Origin: an uncultured Clostridium sp.
GTDB lineage: Bacteria > Bacillota_I > Bacilli_A > RF39 > UBA660
DNA: 64,000 bases
Assembly: GCA_905193755.1 (NCBI GenBank)
Contig: CAJJPX010000003.1
Location: 1 to 64,000, forward strand
Direction of reading: 5' to 3'
The translations under genes and the position numbers were made by a program. This document shows, piece after piece, positions 18,032 through 26,745 of this stretch. The notes beneath the pieces were generated by a model, which worked only from the letters and a program-made list of their open reading frames with translations, searched no databases and was not told where the DNA came from. Each line of letters opens with the position of its first letter. Position 1 is the first letter of the stretch.

Positions 18032-18315
18032 TATTTTCCCCCATTTATTTTTAATAATAATTTTTTTATTTCTTTATCTTCGTCTGATTTTTCTTTTATT
18101 TCTTTATCTTCGTCTGATTTTTCTTTTATTTCTTTAAATTCATTAACTACTTCGTCATTATTTATTTTTTTCATTATTTTACTTAGTAATTCATGATAGT
18201 ATTGTTTTGACTTATTAGTTAATCTTGATAATTCTGTAAAACTCATTGGTGGATACCCATCAAAACCAAAGAAGTACATTAGAAAGAATCTTTCTTTTTG
18301 AGTTAATTTTTTCAT
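18031..18315 (-). CDS. Sigma region-4-like small protein (remnant or separate subunit)
   Basis: A 94-residue ORF whose first 50 residues resemble sigma-70 region 4: LTQKERFFLMYFFGFDG, then a helix-turn-helix-like MSFTELSRLTNKSKQYYHELLSKI. The C-terminus carries a duplicated decapeptide KEIKEKSDED from a 30-bp tandem repeat. The frame is open for 22 further codons upstream (NSEEELINKIYSKELAKRVLE) back to a stop that overlaps the end of the upstream N-terminal sigma ORF. Together the two ORFs look like a sigma factor that lost regions 2-3 and its frame. No good SD precedes the ATG. Could be a pseudogene tail or a real small regulator. Confidence 0.5.
   Translation of the reverse strand: MKKLTQKERFFLMYFFGFDGYPPMSFTELSRLTNKSKQYYHELLSKIMKKINNDEVVNEFKEIKEKSDEDKEIKEKSDEDKEIKKLLLKINGGK
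18064..18137. repeat. 30-bp tandem repeat, about 2.5 copies
   Basis: Two full 30-bp units and a partial third inside the small sigma-like ORF, encoding KEIKEKSDED repeats. In-frame unit length means copy-number change would not break the frame. Confidence 0.85.
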
Positions 18316-18379
18316 TTCTAAAACTCTTTTTGCTAATTCTTTACTATATATTTTATTTATTAATTCTTCTTCGGAGTTT

Positions 18380-18541
18380 CTATTCTATTAATAAGTTTTG
18401 ATATCTTTTTATAAGTTCATTTCTTGCTTCAATATCACCACTTCTTATTTTTTCAAATAGTAAAGTTTCTTCTTCTCTAGATGGCATTTTATAATCTTTT
18501 ATGTCTTCTAAAGAAGAACGAATATTTTCTCTCTTTACCAT
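18380..18541 (-). CDS. Sigma factor N-terminal fragment (regions 1.2-2.1, 53 aa)
   Basis: A 53-residue ORF reading LEDIKDYKMPSREEETLLFE and then KIRSGDIEARNELIKRYQNL, the start of a sigma-70 protein (compare the matching start of the 539-residue gene two ORFs downstream: LKDIEGYEIPSMVEEKDLF). It stops with TAG, after which the frame of the region-4 ORF begins. GGGGG lies about 5 bases before the ATG, and the promoter with the TATCA operator lies directly upstream, so this is the translated head of the operon. Most likely a broken sigma gene; a two-piece sigma factor is an alternative. Confidence 0.6.
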   Translation of the reverse strand: MVKRENIRSSLEDIKDYKMPSREEETLLFEKIRSGDIEARNELIKRYQNLLIE

Positions 18542-18562
18542 ATAACCCCCATTAACGCATAT

Positions 18563-18591
18563 ATTATATCATAAATGATACAAGAAGTCAA
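18563..18591 (-). promoter_or_regulatory. Promoter with TATCA-N4-TGATA operator (copy 2)
   Basis: TTGACT (18586-18591), 17-bp spacer, TATAAT (18563-18568) on the minus strand. The palindrome TATCA-TTTA-TGATA occupies 18567-18580 in the same register as the copies at 10216 and 46361. Confidence 0.85.
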
Positions 18592-18602
18592 AACAAATAT
18601 TA

Positions 18603-18665
18603 AAAAAAAAGAACTACAATTCTTTAGTTTTATATTAATTATTAAAGAATTACGTTCTTTTTTTA
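18603..18665. terminator. Terminator of the first rpoD-like gene
   Basis: Nested inverted repeat: AAAGAAC with GTTCTTT outside and AATTCTTTA with TAAAGAATT inside, followed on the minus strand by a run of nine T. Located just past the stop codon. Confidence 0.8.
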
Positions 18666-18667
18666 CT

Positions 18668-19927
18668 TTATTTATATATAAAATGTGGTTTTTTCGTAGG
18701 TACAAGTGTTGCTTCTGATTCTTTTGAACTTAGATTATATGTTTTAATAATTCTATTACGTTTTAACTTTCTAAGTGCTTTCGATTCGATTTGTCTAATT
18801 CTTTCACGAGTAACATTAAATCTTTTACCTACTTCTTCTAATGTATATTCTTTTCCATCAACAAAGCCAAATCTTAAAGCTATAACTTGTGCTTCACGTT
18901 GTGTTAATACATCTCCTTCAAAAACAGCTTTTCTAAATTCTCTATAGAATGTTACATCTGTATAATCTATGTTTCTAGTACTTGGGTCTTCAATCATGTC
19001 TCCTAATTCAGTATCTTCTGGTTCTGATCCTGTTCCTTTTAATGGCGTTGCAAGTGATACTGGGTTACTTATTAAAATTTGTAAACATTGTTCTACTTTA
19101 TCAACTGGCATATCTAATATTTCTGATATTGTTTTCGCATTAGGTGTTTTACCGTATTGTTGTTCATATTTATCTATTGCTCTTTTTACTTTTTGAACTT
19201 GTTCATGTAGATGAACTGGTATTCTTATTGTTCTTGATGTATCTGCGATTGATCTTGTTATTGCTTGACGGATCCACCAAGTTGCATATGTACTAAACTT
19301 ATATCCTTTAGTATAATCAAATTTTTCTGCTGCTTTCATTAAGCCAATATTTCCTTCTTGAATTAAGTCTAAAAATGAAATATTTCTTCCTTGATAACGT
19401 TTAGCATGTGCGACTACAAGACGAAGGTTATGTTCTACTAAAGTTTTCTTAGCTTCTTCATCACCTTCCATAATTCTTTTTCCTAGTTCCACTTCTTGTT
19501 CTGGTGTTAATAATTCACTACTTAATTCTTTTAAATATGCTTTTACATCATCAGTCGGAGCCAGTGTATCATAACTATAATCTAATTCTTTTTCTGACTC
19601 TGATTTATCTTCATCTTCGTTGATTACTTTAGATTCTTTTATTTCTTTTCCTGATATCATTGAGTATGAAGTTAGCATTGCTCCTACTGTTTCATCACCT
19701 ACTATGTCTAGTATTCCATCAAAATTTATAATTTCATCTAACATTTCTTTTAGTTGTTTTGAATTTTTAACTAATTCATTTGTATCATCTACACTTAGTA
19801 ATATTTTCTTGTCCATTATAAATTTTACTAGATTTCTACAATTCTTTAATTGATTGTTTTTTCCAGTGACAAAGTTAGTATTTACGAAATCATTTATCAT
19901 TTTTGTTTGTTCTTCAATTGATAACAT
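18668..19927 (-). CDS. rpoD: Primary-type sigma factor RpoD, copy 1
   Basis: Sigma-70 factor (about 419 residues) directing RNA polymerase to -10/-35 promoters. The N-terminal about 110 residues are a lineage-type domain shared with the next gene. Region 1.2 ([20 protein letters not shown]), region 2 ([43 protein letters not shown]), region 3 and region 4 ([21 protein letters not shown]) are all complete. ATG 19927 is chosen over GTG 19936 because AAGGGGTG lies 5 bases ahead. It has its own sigma-A promoter and terminator. With the neighbouring copy it forms a tandem duplication; which one is the housekeeping factor cannot be told. Confidence 0.93.
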   Translation of the reverse strand: MLSIEEQTKMINDFVNTNFVTGKNNQLKNCRNLVKFIMDKKILLSVDDTNELVKNSKQLKEMLDEIINFDGILDIVGDETVGAMLTSYSMISGKEIKESKVINEDEDKSESEKELDYSYDTLAPTDDVKAYLKELSSELLTPEQEVELGKRIMEGDEEAKKTLVEHNLRLVVAHAKRYQGRNISFLDLIQEGNIGLMKAAEKFDYTKGYKFSTYATWWIRQAITRSIADTSRTIRIPVHLHEQVQKVKRAIDKYEQQYGKTPNAKTISEILDMPVDKVEQCLQILISNPVSLATPLKGTGSEPEDTELGDMIEDPSTRNIDYTDVTFYREFRKAVFEGDVLTQREAQVIALRFGFVDGKEYTLEEVGKRFNVTRERIRQIESKALRKLKRNRIIKTYNLSSKESEATLVPTKKPHFIYK

Positions 19928-19955
19928 ATATTTCACCCCTTAAAAAAGTGCCAAT

Positions 19956-19984
19956 ATTATAGCACATTGTTATGTTCTTTGCAA
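19956..19984 (-). promoter_or_regulatory. Promoter of rpoD copy 1
   Basis: TTGCAA (19979-19984), 17-bp spacer, TATAAT (19956-19961). Bases after the -10 box (ATTG...TTTTTT) match the promoter of copy 2, so the duplication seems to include the promoter. Confidence 0.8.
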
Positions 19985-19990
19985 GTTTTA

Positions 19991-21238
19991 CTAATTATAT
20001 TTGTTATTTGGTTTTAGTTTTAGTGTAGTTTGAGAATCTGATGCTTTTGGATCAAAAGATTTAAGTTCTCTATTATGTCTTAATTTTCTTAATGCTTTTG
20101 CTTCTATTTGTCTTACTCTTTCACGAGTTATTCCTAATTCTTTTCCTACATCTTCTAATGTATATAGTTTACCATCTCTAAATCCATTTCTTAATGATAT
20201 AACGAAGCACTCACGATCTGTTAATGCTCCACTTTCAAATACTGCTTTTCTGAATTCTTCATAGAATATACCTTCTGAATAGTCTATATCACTAGAATTT
20301 GGATCTTCAATCATTTCTCCCAATTCTGTTTCATTTGAATCATCACCTGTAGCTTTTATTGGAGTAGATAGAGAAACTGGTGTACTTGCTAGTATTTGTA
20401 ATAGTTGTTCTACTTTATATTTTGAAATTCCTGTTATATTTGAAATTGTCTCTGCATTTGGTGTAACTCCATTTTCTGGTTCATAAATATCTATTGCTTT
20501 TTTTACTTTTTGAACTTGATCATGAAGATGAACAGGTATTCTTATTGTTCTTGATTTATCAGCAATTGATCTTGTTATTGCTTGACGTATCCACCATGTA
20601 GCATAAGTACTGAATTTATATCCCTTAGTATAATCAAATTTTTTAACAGCTGTTAGAAGTCCTAGATTTCCTTCTTGTATTAAATCTAAAAATGATAGAT
20701 TTTTTCCTTTATAATGTTTGGCTATTGATACAACTAAACGTAAGTTAGATTCTGCTAGTATCTTTTCTGCTTCTTCATCGCCTTCGGCTATTCTTTTACC
20801 TAATTCTATTTCTTCTTCACCTGTTAATAATTCACTTGGTAATTCTCTTAAATAAACATGTGTATTATCTACGTATGCTAAAGTATTATAACTAAAGTCT
20901 AATTTTTTTTCTTCTTTTTTTTCTTCTGGTTCTTCTATCTTTATTTCTTTAATTTCTTTACCAGTAAACATAGAATGTGATGTTATCATTGCTTGTATAG
21001 TTGTATTACTAACTATATCCATAATACCTTCAGTATCCATAATACCATCTAACATTTCTTTTAAAGATAGTGAATTTTTTACTAAATCACTAGTATCATC
21101 TATTGTTAAAGATATTCTATTTGCTTGAAGAAATTTTGCTAAGTTTCTACAATTTTTTAATTGATTAGATTTACCAACTAAAAAAGTTGAATCAGCGAAT
21201 TCTTCTATCATTTTTATTTTTGTTTCTTTTGTAGCCAT
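19991..21238 (-). CDS. Primary-type sigma factor, RpoD paralogue (copy 2)
   Basis: A 415-residue sigma-70 factor, clearly paralogous to copy 1 along its whole length, including the N-terminal domain ([11 protein letters not shown] versus [11 protein letters not shown]). Region 2.4 ([20 protein letters not shown]) is identical, so both should read the same -10 element. Region 4 differs more ([31 protein letters not shown] versus [10 protein letters not shown]), hinting at differences in -35 or activator contacts. Strong SD (AAGGGGG) and its own promoter at 21266-21294. No terminator is evident between the two genes, so read-through into copy 1 is possible. Confidence 0.92.
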   Translation of the reverse strand: MATKETKIKMIEEFADSTFLVGKSNQLKNCRNLAKFLQANRISLTIDDTSDLVKNSLSLKEMLDGIMDTEGIMDIVSNTTIQAMITSHSMFTGKEIKEIKIEEPEEKKEEKKLDFSYNTLAYVDNTHVYLRELPSELLTGEEEIELGKRIAEGDEEAEKILAESNLRLVVSIAKHYKGKNLSFLDLIQEGNLGLLTAVKKFDYTKGYKFSTYATWWIRQAITRSIADKSRTIRIPVHLHDQVQKVKKAIDIYEPENGVTPNAETISNITGISKYKVEQLLQILASTPVSLSTPIKATGDDSNETELGEMIEDPNSSDIDYSEGIFYEEFRKAVFESGALTDRECFVISLRNGFRDGKLYTLEDVGKELGITRERVRQIEAKALRKLRHNRELKSFDPKASDSQTTLKLKPNNKYN

Positions 21239-21265
21239 AATTTCCCCCTTATAAAAAACTTCAAT

Positions 21266-21294
21266 ATTATAACATATTACTTATTAAATTTCAA
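21266..21294 (-). promoter_or_regulatory. Promoter of rpoD copy 2
   Basis: TTGAAA (21289-21294), 17-bp spacer, TATAAT (21266-21271), followed by ATTGAAGTTTTTTATAAGGGGG. Confidence 0.8.
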
Positions 21295-21307
21295 CTTTTA
21301 TGTTAAA

Positions 21308-21332
21308 TAAAAAAAGAAGTTTAATAACTTCT
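21308..21332 (-). terminator. Terminator of ppa
   Basis: Hairpin AGAAGTT-ATTA-AACTTCT followed by seven T on the minus strand; the stop codon lies in the stem. Confidence 0.9.
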
Positions 21333-21816
21333 AATTGCTTTGTTCTTTATATCTTCTTATAGAATCTTCTATAACTTTTAAAGCTTCATCTTTATTGTAG
21401 TATTCTCCAACTTCAACTTTTATATTTTGTAGTGATTTATAGTTTTCAAAGAAGTTTTTAATTTCTTCTAGAATAAATTCAGATAAGTCTTTAAGCTCGT
21501 TTATTTCATTATATCTTGGATCTACGTCTACTACTGAAATGATTTTATAATCTTCAAAACCATTATCAATTAATTTTAAGCATCCTACTACTCTTGCTGG
21601 TATAATACAGCCTGGATAAGTAGGCTCAGTACCAATAACTAATATATCTAATGGGTCTCCATCTTTAGCAAGTGTATTATCAATAAAACCATATTCTGCT
21701 GGATAAGCCATTGCTGAATATAAAACTCTATCTAATTTGATCTTGCCATTCTTGATTTCAAATTTGTTTCTACTTCTATAAGGAATTTCTATTATAGCTT
21801 CTACTACGTTATTCAT
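21331..21816 (-). CDS. ppa: Soluble inorganic pyrophosphatase (family I)
   Basis: Cytoplasmic enzyme (161 residues) that hydrolyses pyrophosphate to phosphate and so drives nucleic-acid and aminoacyl-tRNA synthesis. The family signature DGDPLDILV (residues about 52-60) carries the metal-binding Asp residues; EIPYRSRNKFE near the start, YPAEYGFI and the VDVDPRYNEI segment also match. Length is normal for a bacterial family I enzyme. The use of family I rather than the family II (ManN-type) enzyme of many Firmicutes is worth noting. Preceded by rpmF with a terminator between them. Confidence 0.95.
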   Translation of the reverse strand: MNNVVEAIIEIPYRSRNKFEIKNGKIKLDRVLYSAMAYPAEYGFIDNTLAKDGDPLDILVIGTEPTYPGCIIPARVVGCLKLIDNGFEDYKIISVVDVDPRYNEINELKDLSEFILEEIKNFFENYKSLQNIKVEVGEYYNKDEALKVIEDSIRRYKEQSN

Positions 21817-21853
21817 TTATTCACCATCCTAAAAGAAGTATAACATAAGACAA

Positions 21854-21878
21854 CAAAAAAAGCCAACATTAGTTGACT
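21854..21878 (-). terminator. Terminator of rpmF
   Basis: Hairpin AGTCAAC-TAAT-GTTGGCT followed by seven T on the minus strand. Confidence 0.9.
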
Positions 21879-22092
21879 ACTTTGTTTCTTCTTTAGTAAC
21901 TTTGATAGCTTCTTTACCTTTGTAATAACCACATTTTGTACAAGCTCTATGAGGAGCAACTACAGCACCACAATTAGTACAAGTAGTAACTGTTGGAGCA
22001 GTCTTCTTTAAATGTGTTCTTCTTTGTCTTTTAGCAGTTTTACTAATTCTTCTAAATGGTAAAGCACCAAATAAAGTAATGTCTAATCTCAT
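21877..22092 (-). CDS. rpmF: Ribosomal protein L32 with short N-terminal extension
   Basis: Large-subunit ribosomal protein (71 residues). The family core is clear: PFRRISKTAKRQRRTHLK followed by a zinc ribbon CTNCGAVV...CTKCGYYKGK with both Cys pairs intact (zinc-binding, so the C+ form). Usual L32 starts close to the VPKRRTSK segment; here MRLDITLFGAL precedes it, and the AAAGGAGG site 6 bases before the ATG makes this longer start convincing. Monocistronic with its own terminator. The upstream region carries three spaced direct repeats. Confidence 0.93.
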   Translation of the reverse strand: MRLDITLFGALPFRRISKTAKRQRRTHLKKTAPTVTTCTNCGAVVAPHRACTKCGYYKGKEAIKVTKEETK

Positions 22093-22144
22093 TTTTATTC
22101 CTCCTTTTGTATCAGGTCGTAAAAATATATCTTTTTCACTTCGC

Positions 22145-22235
22145 TAAAGTATTTTCTCATAAAAAGATGAAAATATCAAGAGAATTTTAGTATTTTCTTA
22201 TAAAATTTGTATAATTATTAGTATTTTGTTATAAT
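22145..22235. repeat. Three direct repeats AGTATTTTnTyATAA in the rpmF/HAD intergenic region
   Basis: AGTATTTT starts at 22148, 22189 and 22220, each followed by CTCATAA, CTTATAA or GTTATAA. Spacings of 41 and 31 bases are near whole helical turns. The third copy overlaps a TATAAT that may be the -10 box of the HAD gene; the others flank the rpmF promoter region. Confidence 0.6.
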
Positions 22236-22256
22236 TTTTATGAGGGGGAATACTCT

Positions 22257-22958
22257 ATGAAACTATTAGTTAGTGATTATGATGGCACTTTTAATGAAGA
22301 TAATAAACTTTCTAAAATTAATAAGAATATAGAAGCTGTTAAAAGATTTATGGATAGTGGTAATATATTTGCTTTTGCGACTGGTAGAAATTATGATTCA
22401 ATTAAAAAAGAAATTACTAAGTATCATATACCATATAATTATCTAATATGTAGTAATGGTAGTATAGTATTTGATCATAAAGATAGAGTGTTATTTCAAA
22501 ACACTATTTTAGTAGACACTGTTAAAAAGACACTAAGATACTTAAATAAATTAGGATTTGTAAAGAGTTTAGAACTTCGTGATGCTTATGGTAGAAGTAC
22601 TAGTGACTATAATAATGTATGTGAAATAGTTTGTACTTTGAAGTTTAAAAATTCTTTAGATGCAAGAATGGTAAGAGAAGAAATTGCTTTTTTAAATAGT
22701 TTTTCTTTTATGAATGTAATTATGTTTAAAGAAGAACTTGATAAAAAAGATGGTATATATGTGGTAAGTGGTATAGAAGGAATAGGAAAAGAAGATATTT
22801 ATACTATAGGAGATGCTTCTAATGATAGAGGTATGCTTGAAGAATTCAATGGTTTTAAAATGCCCTACTCATATCCTGAGATAATGTTTAGTGAAGCAAG
22901 AATTGTAAGGTCAGTTAAGAGTTTGATTAGAAAGATAGAAAGGAATAGTCATGAATAA
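22257..22958 (+). CDS. HAD-superfamily hydrolase (Cof/YbiV-like)
   Basis: Predicted sugar- or nucleotide-phosphate phosphatase (233 residues). Motif I is DYDGT (residues 7-11) with the nucleophile Asp; motif II lies near FAFATGRNYDS; motif III/IV ends in GDASNDRGM with the metal-binding Asp pair. It lacks a large cap, being shorter than typical Cof proteins (about 270). SD GAGGGGG sits 8 bases before the ATG. Its end overlaps tmcAL by 8 bases, so the two are co-translated. Substrate cannot be read from sequence. Confidence 0.85.
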   Translation: MKLLVSDYDGTFNEDNKLSKINKNIEAVKRFMDSGNIFAFATGRNYDSIKKEITKYHIPYNYLICSNGSIVFDHKDRVLFQNTILVDTVKKTLRYLNKLGFVKSLELRDAYGRSTSDYNNVCEIVCTLKFKNSLDARMVREEIAFLNSFSFMNVIMFKEELDKKDGIYVVSGIEGIGKEDIYTIGDASNDRGMLEEFNGFKMPYSYPEIMFSEARIVRSVKSLIRKIERNSHE

Positions 22959-24084
22959 AGTAATTGGTATAGTTGCTGAATATAATCCATTTCATAATGG
23001 ACACAAGTATCAAATAGATAAAATAAGAGAAAAATATAAAGACTCAACTATTATAGTAGTATGTTCTTCATCATTTACCCAAAGAGGAGACACATCAGTA
23101 CTTAATAAGTTTGATAAAGCAGAAGTTGCTCTTAATAATGGAGTTAATTTAGTAGTTGAACTTCCTTATGTTTATAGTACTCAAAGTAGTGATATATTTG
23201 CTAGCGCTGCTATAAAGATACTTAACTATTTAAAAGTTGATACTATATGTTTTGGTACTGAAAGAGATAGTATTGGTGATATAAAGAAATGTGCTATTAC
23301 ACAGTTAAATGATCCAAGGTATGAGAAAATCGTAAAAGAACAATTAGATCTTGGCGTTAACTACCCTACTGCTTTAAATAAAGCATTAATGAAACTTATA
23401 GATATAGAAATAACTGAACCTAATGATTTACTTGCTTTAAGTTATGTAAAAGAAATAATAAAAAATGAATATAACATAGAAATATTCAATATAAAAAGAA
23501 CTAATGATTTTCATGATATAGAATCTAACGATAGTATTATTTCTGCATCTAATGTTAGAAATAAGATAATGAATAATATTGATATTAAAGATTATGTACC
23601 AAATGATGTATATTTGAAACTTAAAGATATAAAACTTAATGATAAGTATTTTGAATTTTTAAAATATAAGATATATTCTGAAAATGATTTAGAAAAATAT
23701 TTAGATGTAGATGAAGGACTAAGTACAAGAATTAGAAATTCTATTGGTAAATCTAATAGTCTTGATGAGTTAATTTTAAATATTAAGACTAAAAGATATA
23801 CTTATAATAAAATATCTAGAATGCTTAATCATATACTTTGTTCATTTACTAAGGATGAGAGAGATCAAACTAAAGATATAGAATATATAAGAGTACTTGG
23901 ATTTGATAAAGTTGGTCAAAAACATTTAAATAGTTTTAAAGATAAGATTGAAATTAAAATACTTAATAAGTTTGATACTAGCTACAAAGCTTTAGATATT
24001 GAAAAAAGAGTTAGTAGTATATATTCTATGATAATGTCTGACATAATGGATAAAGAAATTAAAAATATACCAGTTAAAAAGTGA
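22951..24084 (+). CDS. tmcAL: tRNA(Met) cytidine acetate ligase TmcAL (YlbM family)
   Basis: Enzyme (377 residues) that acetylates C34 of elongator tRNA-Met using acetate and ATP, aiding accurate AUA/AUG decoding. The N-terminus GIVAEYNPFHNGHKYQI is the family's nucleotidyltransferase-like signature with the HxGH element; SSSFTQRGD and FGTE follow. The C-terminal half is helical with the conserved SxxxYS-type segment near the end (SSIYSMIMSDI). Start overlaps the HAD gene. Stop codon is TGA and leads straight into a terminator. Confidence 0.93.
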   Translation: MNKVIGIVAEYNPFHNGHKYQIDKIREKYKDSTIIVVCSSSFTQRGDTSVLNKFDKAEVALNNGVNLVVELPYVYSTQSSDIFASAAIKILNYLKVDTICFGTERDSIGDIKKCAITQLNDPRYEKIVKEQLDLGVNYPTALNKALMKLIDIEITEPNDLLALSYVKEIIKNEYNIEIFNIKRTNDFHDIESNDSIISASNVRNKIMNNIDIKDYVPNDVYLKLKDIKLNDKYFEFLKYKIYSENDLEKYLDVDEGLSTRIRNSIGKSNSLDELILNIKTKRYTYNKISRMLNHILCSFTKDERDQTKDIEYIRVLGFDKVGQKHLNSFKDKIEIKILNKFDTSYKALDIEKRVSSIYSMIMSDIMDKEIKNIPVKK

Positions 24085-24105
24085 CTTTTGGGGTCACTTT
24101 TATTT
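24077..24105 (+). terminator. Terminator of tmcAL (bidirectional)
   Basis: Hairpin AAAAGTGAC-TTTTGGG-GTCACTTTT followed by ATTTT; it also serves the convergent polA. Confidence 0.85.
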
Positions 24106-26667
24106 TGCTTCGTACCAGTCTTTACCGTAGTTTATTTCTACTTTTAGTGGTACATCTAATTTATATATATTTTCCATAGTATCTTTAACTATTTCTTTTA
24201 CTTCTTCTATTTCTTCTTCTGGTACATCAAATATTAATTCATCGTGAACTTGTAATAACATTTTAGTTTTTAAATTCTTCTCTTTTAATATATTATGAAG
24301 TTTAACCATAGCCATTTTAAGTATATCAGCAGCTGTTCCTTGTATTGGAGTATTAAGTGCCATTCTTTCTCCCATAGCTCTAATCATATAGTTTGTATTC
24401 TTTAATTCTTCTATTTCTCTTTTTCTATTAAATAGAGTTCTTACTTCTCCAGTTTTCTTTGCTTCTTCAACAATATTTTTCATATAATTATTTACTTCTG
24501 GATATAGTGTTAAATATTTATCTATATATTTTTTTGCTTCACTAGCACTTATATCAAGGTTTTCACCTAGTCCATAACCACTTATACCATAGACTATACC
24601 AAATATTACTGCTTTAGCTGTACGTCTTTGATTTGGTGTTACTTCATTTTCTCTTATACCAAATATATCACTAGCTACATGTGTATGTATATCTTCACCA
24701 TGAATGAATGCATTTTTAAGGCTATCAGAAGAACTTATATGAGCAAGTACTCTTAGTTCGATTTGTGAGTAATCGCTTGATAGAAGGTATCCATTTGTAC
24801 TTGGAATGAATGCTTTTCTAATCTTTTTTCCTTCTTCACTTCTTACAGGTATATTTTGAAGGTTTGGTTCAACTGATGATAGTCTTCCAGTACGTGTACC
24901 AGTCTGTTTATATATAGTATGTATTTTGCCATCTTCTAAGATGTAACTATTGAATGTATCTAAGTATGTACTTACTAATTTAGATAGGTTTCTATATTCT
25001 AATATTTCATTTATGATTGGAAATTTATCTTTATATTTAATTAATACATCGTGAGCTGTTGATGTTGCATTTTTACCTTTACCTTTTGGAAGACCAATCT
25101 TTTCATAAAGGATGTCTCCTAGTTGTTTAGGACTTCCTATATTAAATGTTTCACCAGCTAGTTCATATATTTTATTTTCTATTATAGTTAATCTTTCTTT
25201 TAATTCTTTTGATAAATCTTCTATAATATTTGGTCTTACACTTATACCATTTATTTCCATAGTAGATAGTACTTCTATTAGTGGATGCTCTATATTAGTA
25301 TAGAGATTATAAAGATTTTCATTCTTTAACTTGTTATTGAAGTCTTCGTATGTATCATATAAGAATTTAGATTTTTTAACTATTGAAGTAATTATTTCTT
25401 CTTCACTAAGTGGATTTTTCTTTGAAATAATTGTGTCATAGTAAGGTATTTCTATTCCATATGTTGTACTTATGTATGAAACATCATCTTTAACATTGTA
25501 TTCAAGTAAGTATGAAGCTATTAGTGTGTCAAATGATGTATGTGTTTCGATACCTAGTTTATTTAAGAATACTATGTTCTTTTTATAGTCAAAAGTTACT
25601 AATATATCTTTTAGTAAATCTCTATTTAGAAGTAGGCTTGCTTCATCAAAATAATATGCATTCTTTCCATCATAGATAGATGCACCTATGAAGTTTGCTT
25701 TGTTATAGTTAGCGTTATCTAGTTCTATGTAAAGACTTTTTTTACCTTCTATTTCTACTTTACCTTTTACGATAGTGTAAGCTACGTCTTTTTTATCTAC
25801 TTTAGTTGGAATAGATTTTAAGAATGAATTGAATTCTAGTTCCTTGTATTTTTCTATTAATGCTTTTGTATTTGGTTTTAAGTATTTGATACTGTCAAAA
25901 GTATATTCGAAGTCTATTGTTTTATAGATAGTTGCTAGTTTATATGAGAAGTATGCATTTTCTTTATCATTTTCTAGTTTTTCTTTTGTTTTACCACCTA
26001 TGTCATCTAAATGATTATAGATTCCATCTAAAGTTTCATATTTTTGAAGAAGTGAAAGTGCTGTTTTCTCTCCTATTCCTTTAACACCAGGTATGTTGTC
26101 ACTAGCATCTCCCATTAATGATTTTAGATCAATCATTCTAATAGGTTTAATACCATATACTTCCATAAATTTATTTTCATCCATCATTATGTAGTCTTTT
26201 TGTTTTAGAAGTTTTACGTTTACTTCATCACTAATTAATTGTAGTAAATCTTTATCACTACTTATGATAGTTGCATTATAGTTTTTGTCTTCGTCTGCCA
26301 TTCTTGCGAATGTACCAATGATATCATCAGCTTCATAGTTATCACATTCGATATATTTGATACCAAGGAGTGTACATATTTCTTTAGCTTCTTTGAATTG
26401 TACTTTTAAATCTTGTGGTGTTTCGATACGACCATCTTTATAGTTATCATACATATCTTGTCTAAAGTTGTGTCCTTTATCGAATGCTACCATTATATAT
26501 TCAGGATTTTCTTCATTAATTATTTTATTTAACATGTTGATAAATCCATATAATGCGTTTGTTGGGAATCCTTTACTATTTTTCATTAAGTTTCCATTGT
26601 ATGCAGTTGCATAGTAACTTCTAAATAATAAGTTGTTTCCATCTATTAAAATTGCTCTTTTCTTCAT
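24100..26667 (-). CDS. polA: DNA polymerase I
   Basis: Repair and Okazaki-fragment polymerase (855 residues). Residues 1-290 form the 5'-3' exonuclease (LIDGNNLLFRSYYA, DNYEADDIIGT, SDKDLLQL, GDASDNIPGVKGIGEKTA). The middle domain lacks the DxE of an active proofreading exonuclease (IELDNA instead), as in Bacillus Pol I. The polymerase domain is complete: DYSQIELRVLAH (motif A), RRTAKAVIFGIVYG (motif B) and QVHDELIFD (motif C). ATG at 26667 follows GGTGAGG; the in-frame GTG nine bases upstream is within that site. Convergent with tmcAL. Confidence 0.97.
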   Translation of the reverse strand: MKKRAILIDGNNLLFRSYYATAYNGNLMKNSKGFPTNALYGFINMLNKIINEENPEYIMVAFDKGHNFRQDMYDNYKDGRIETPQDLKVQFKEAKEICTLLGIKYIECDNYEADDIIGTFARMADEDKNYNATIISSDKDLLQLISDEVNVKLLKQKDYIMMDENKFMEVYGIKPIRMIDLKSLMGDASDNIPGVKGIGEKTALSLLQKYETLDGIYNHLDDIGGKTKEKLENDKENAYFSYKLATIYKTIDFEYTFDSIKYLKPNTKALIEKYKELEFNSFLKSIPTKVDKKDVAYTIVKGKVEIEGKKSLYIELDNANYNKANFIGASIYDGKNAYYFDEASLLLNRDLLKDILVTFDYKKNIVFLNKLGIETHTSFDTLIASYLLEYNVKDDVSYISTTYGIEIPYYDTIISKKNPLSEEEIITSIVKKSKFLYDTYEDFNNKLKNENLYNLYTNIEHPLIEVLSTMEINGISVRPNIIEDLSKELKERLTIIENKIYELAGETFNIGSPKQLGDILYEKIGLPKGKGKNATSTAHDVLIKYKDKFPIINEILEYRNLSKLVSTYLDTFNSYILEDGKIHTIYKQTGTRTGRLSSVEPNLQNIPVRSEEGKKIRKAFIPSTNGYLLSSDYSQIELRVLAHISSSDSLKNAFIHGEDIHTHVASDIFGIRENEVTPNQRRTAKAVIFGIVYGISGYGLGENLDISASEAKKYIDKYLTLYPEVNNYMKNIVEEAKKTGEVRTLFNRKREIEELKNTNYMIRAMGERMALNTPIQGTAADILKMAMVKLHNILKEKNLKTKMLLQVHDELIFDVPEEEIEEVKEIVKDTMENIYKLDVPLKVEINYGKDWYEAK

Positions 26668-26715
26668 AATCCTCACCTTTTATTATTGTACTATATTTTT
26701 TAAATTTTATAAACA

Positions 26716-26745
26716 ATTAAAAAGAGATATTTTAGTTATATCTCT
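26716..26745 (-). terminator. Terminator of the YycJ-like gene
   Basis: Hairpin AGAGATAT-AACTAAA-ATATCTCT followed by TTTTTAATTG on the minus strand. Confidence 0.85.

Noticed and set aside
18064..18137. CRISPR or transposon ends at the 30-bp tandem repeat
   Set aside because: There are no spacers between units; it is a simple in-frame coding repeat.
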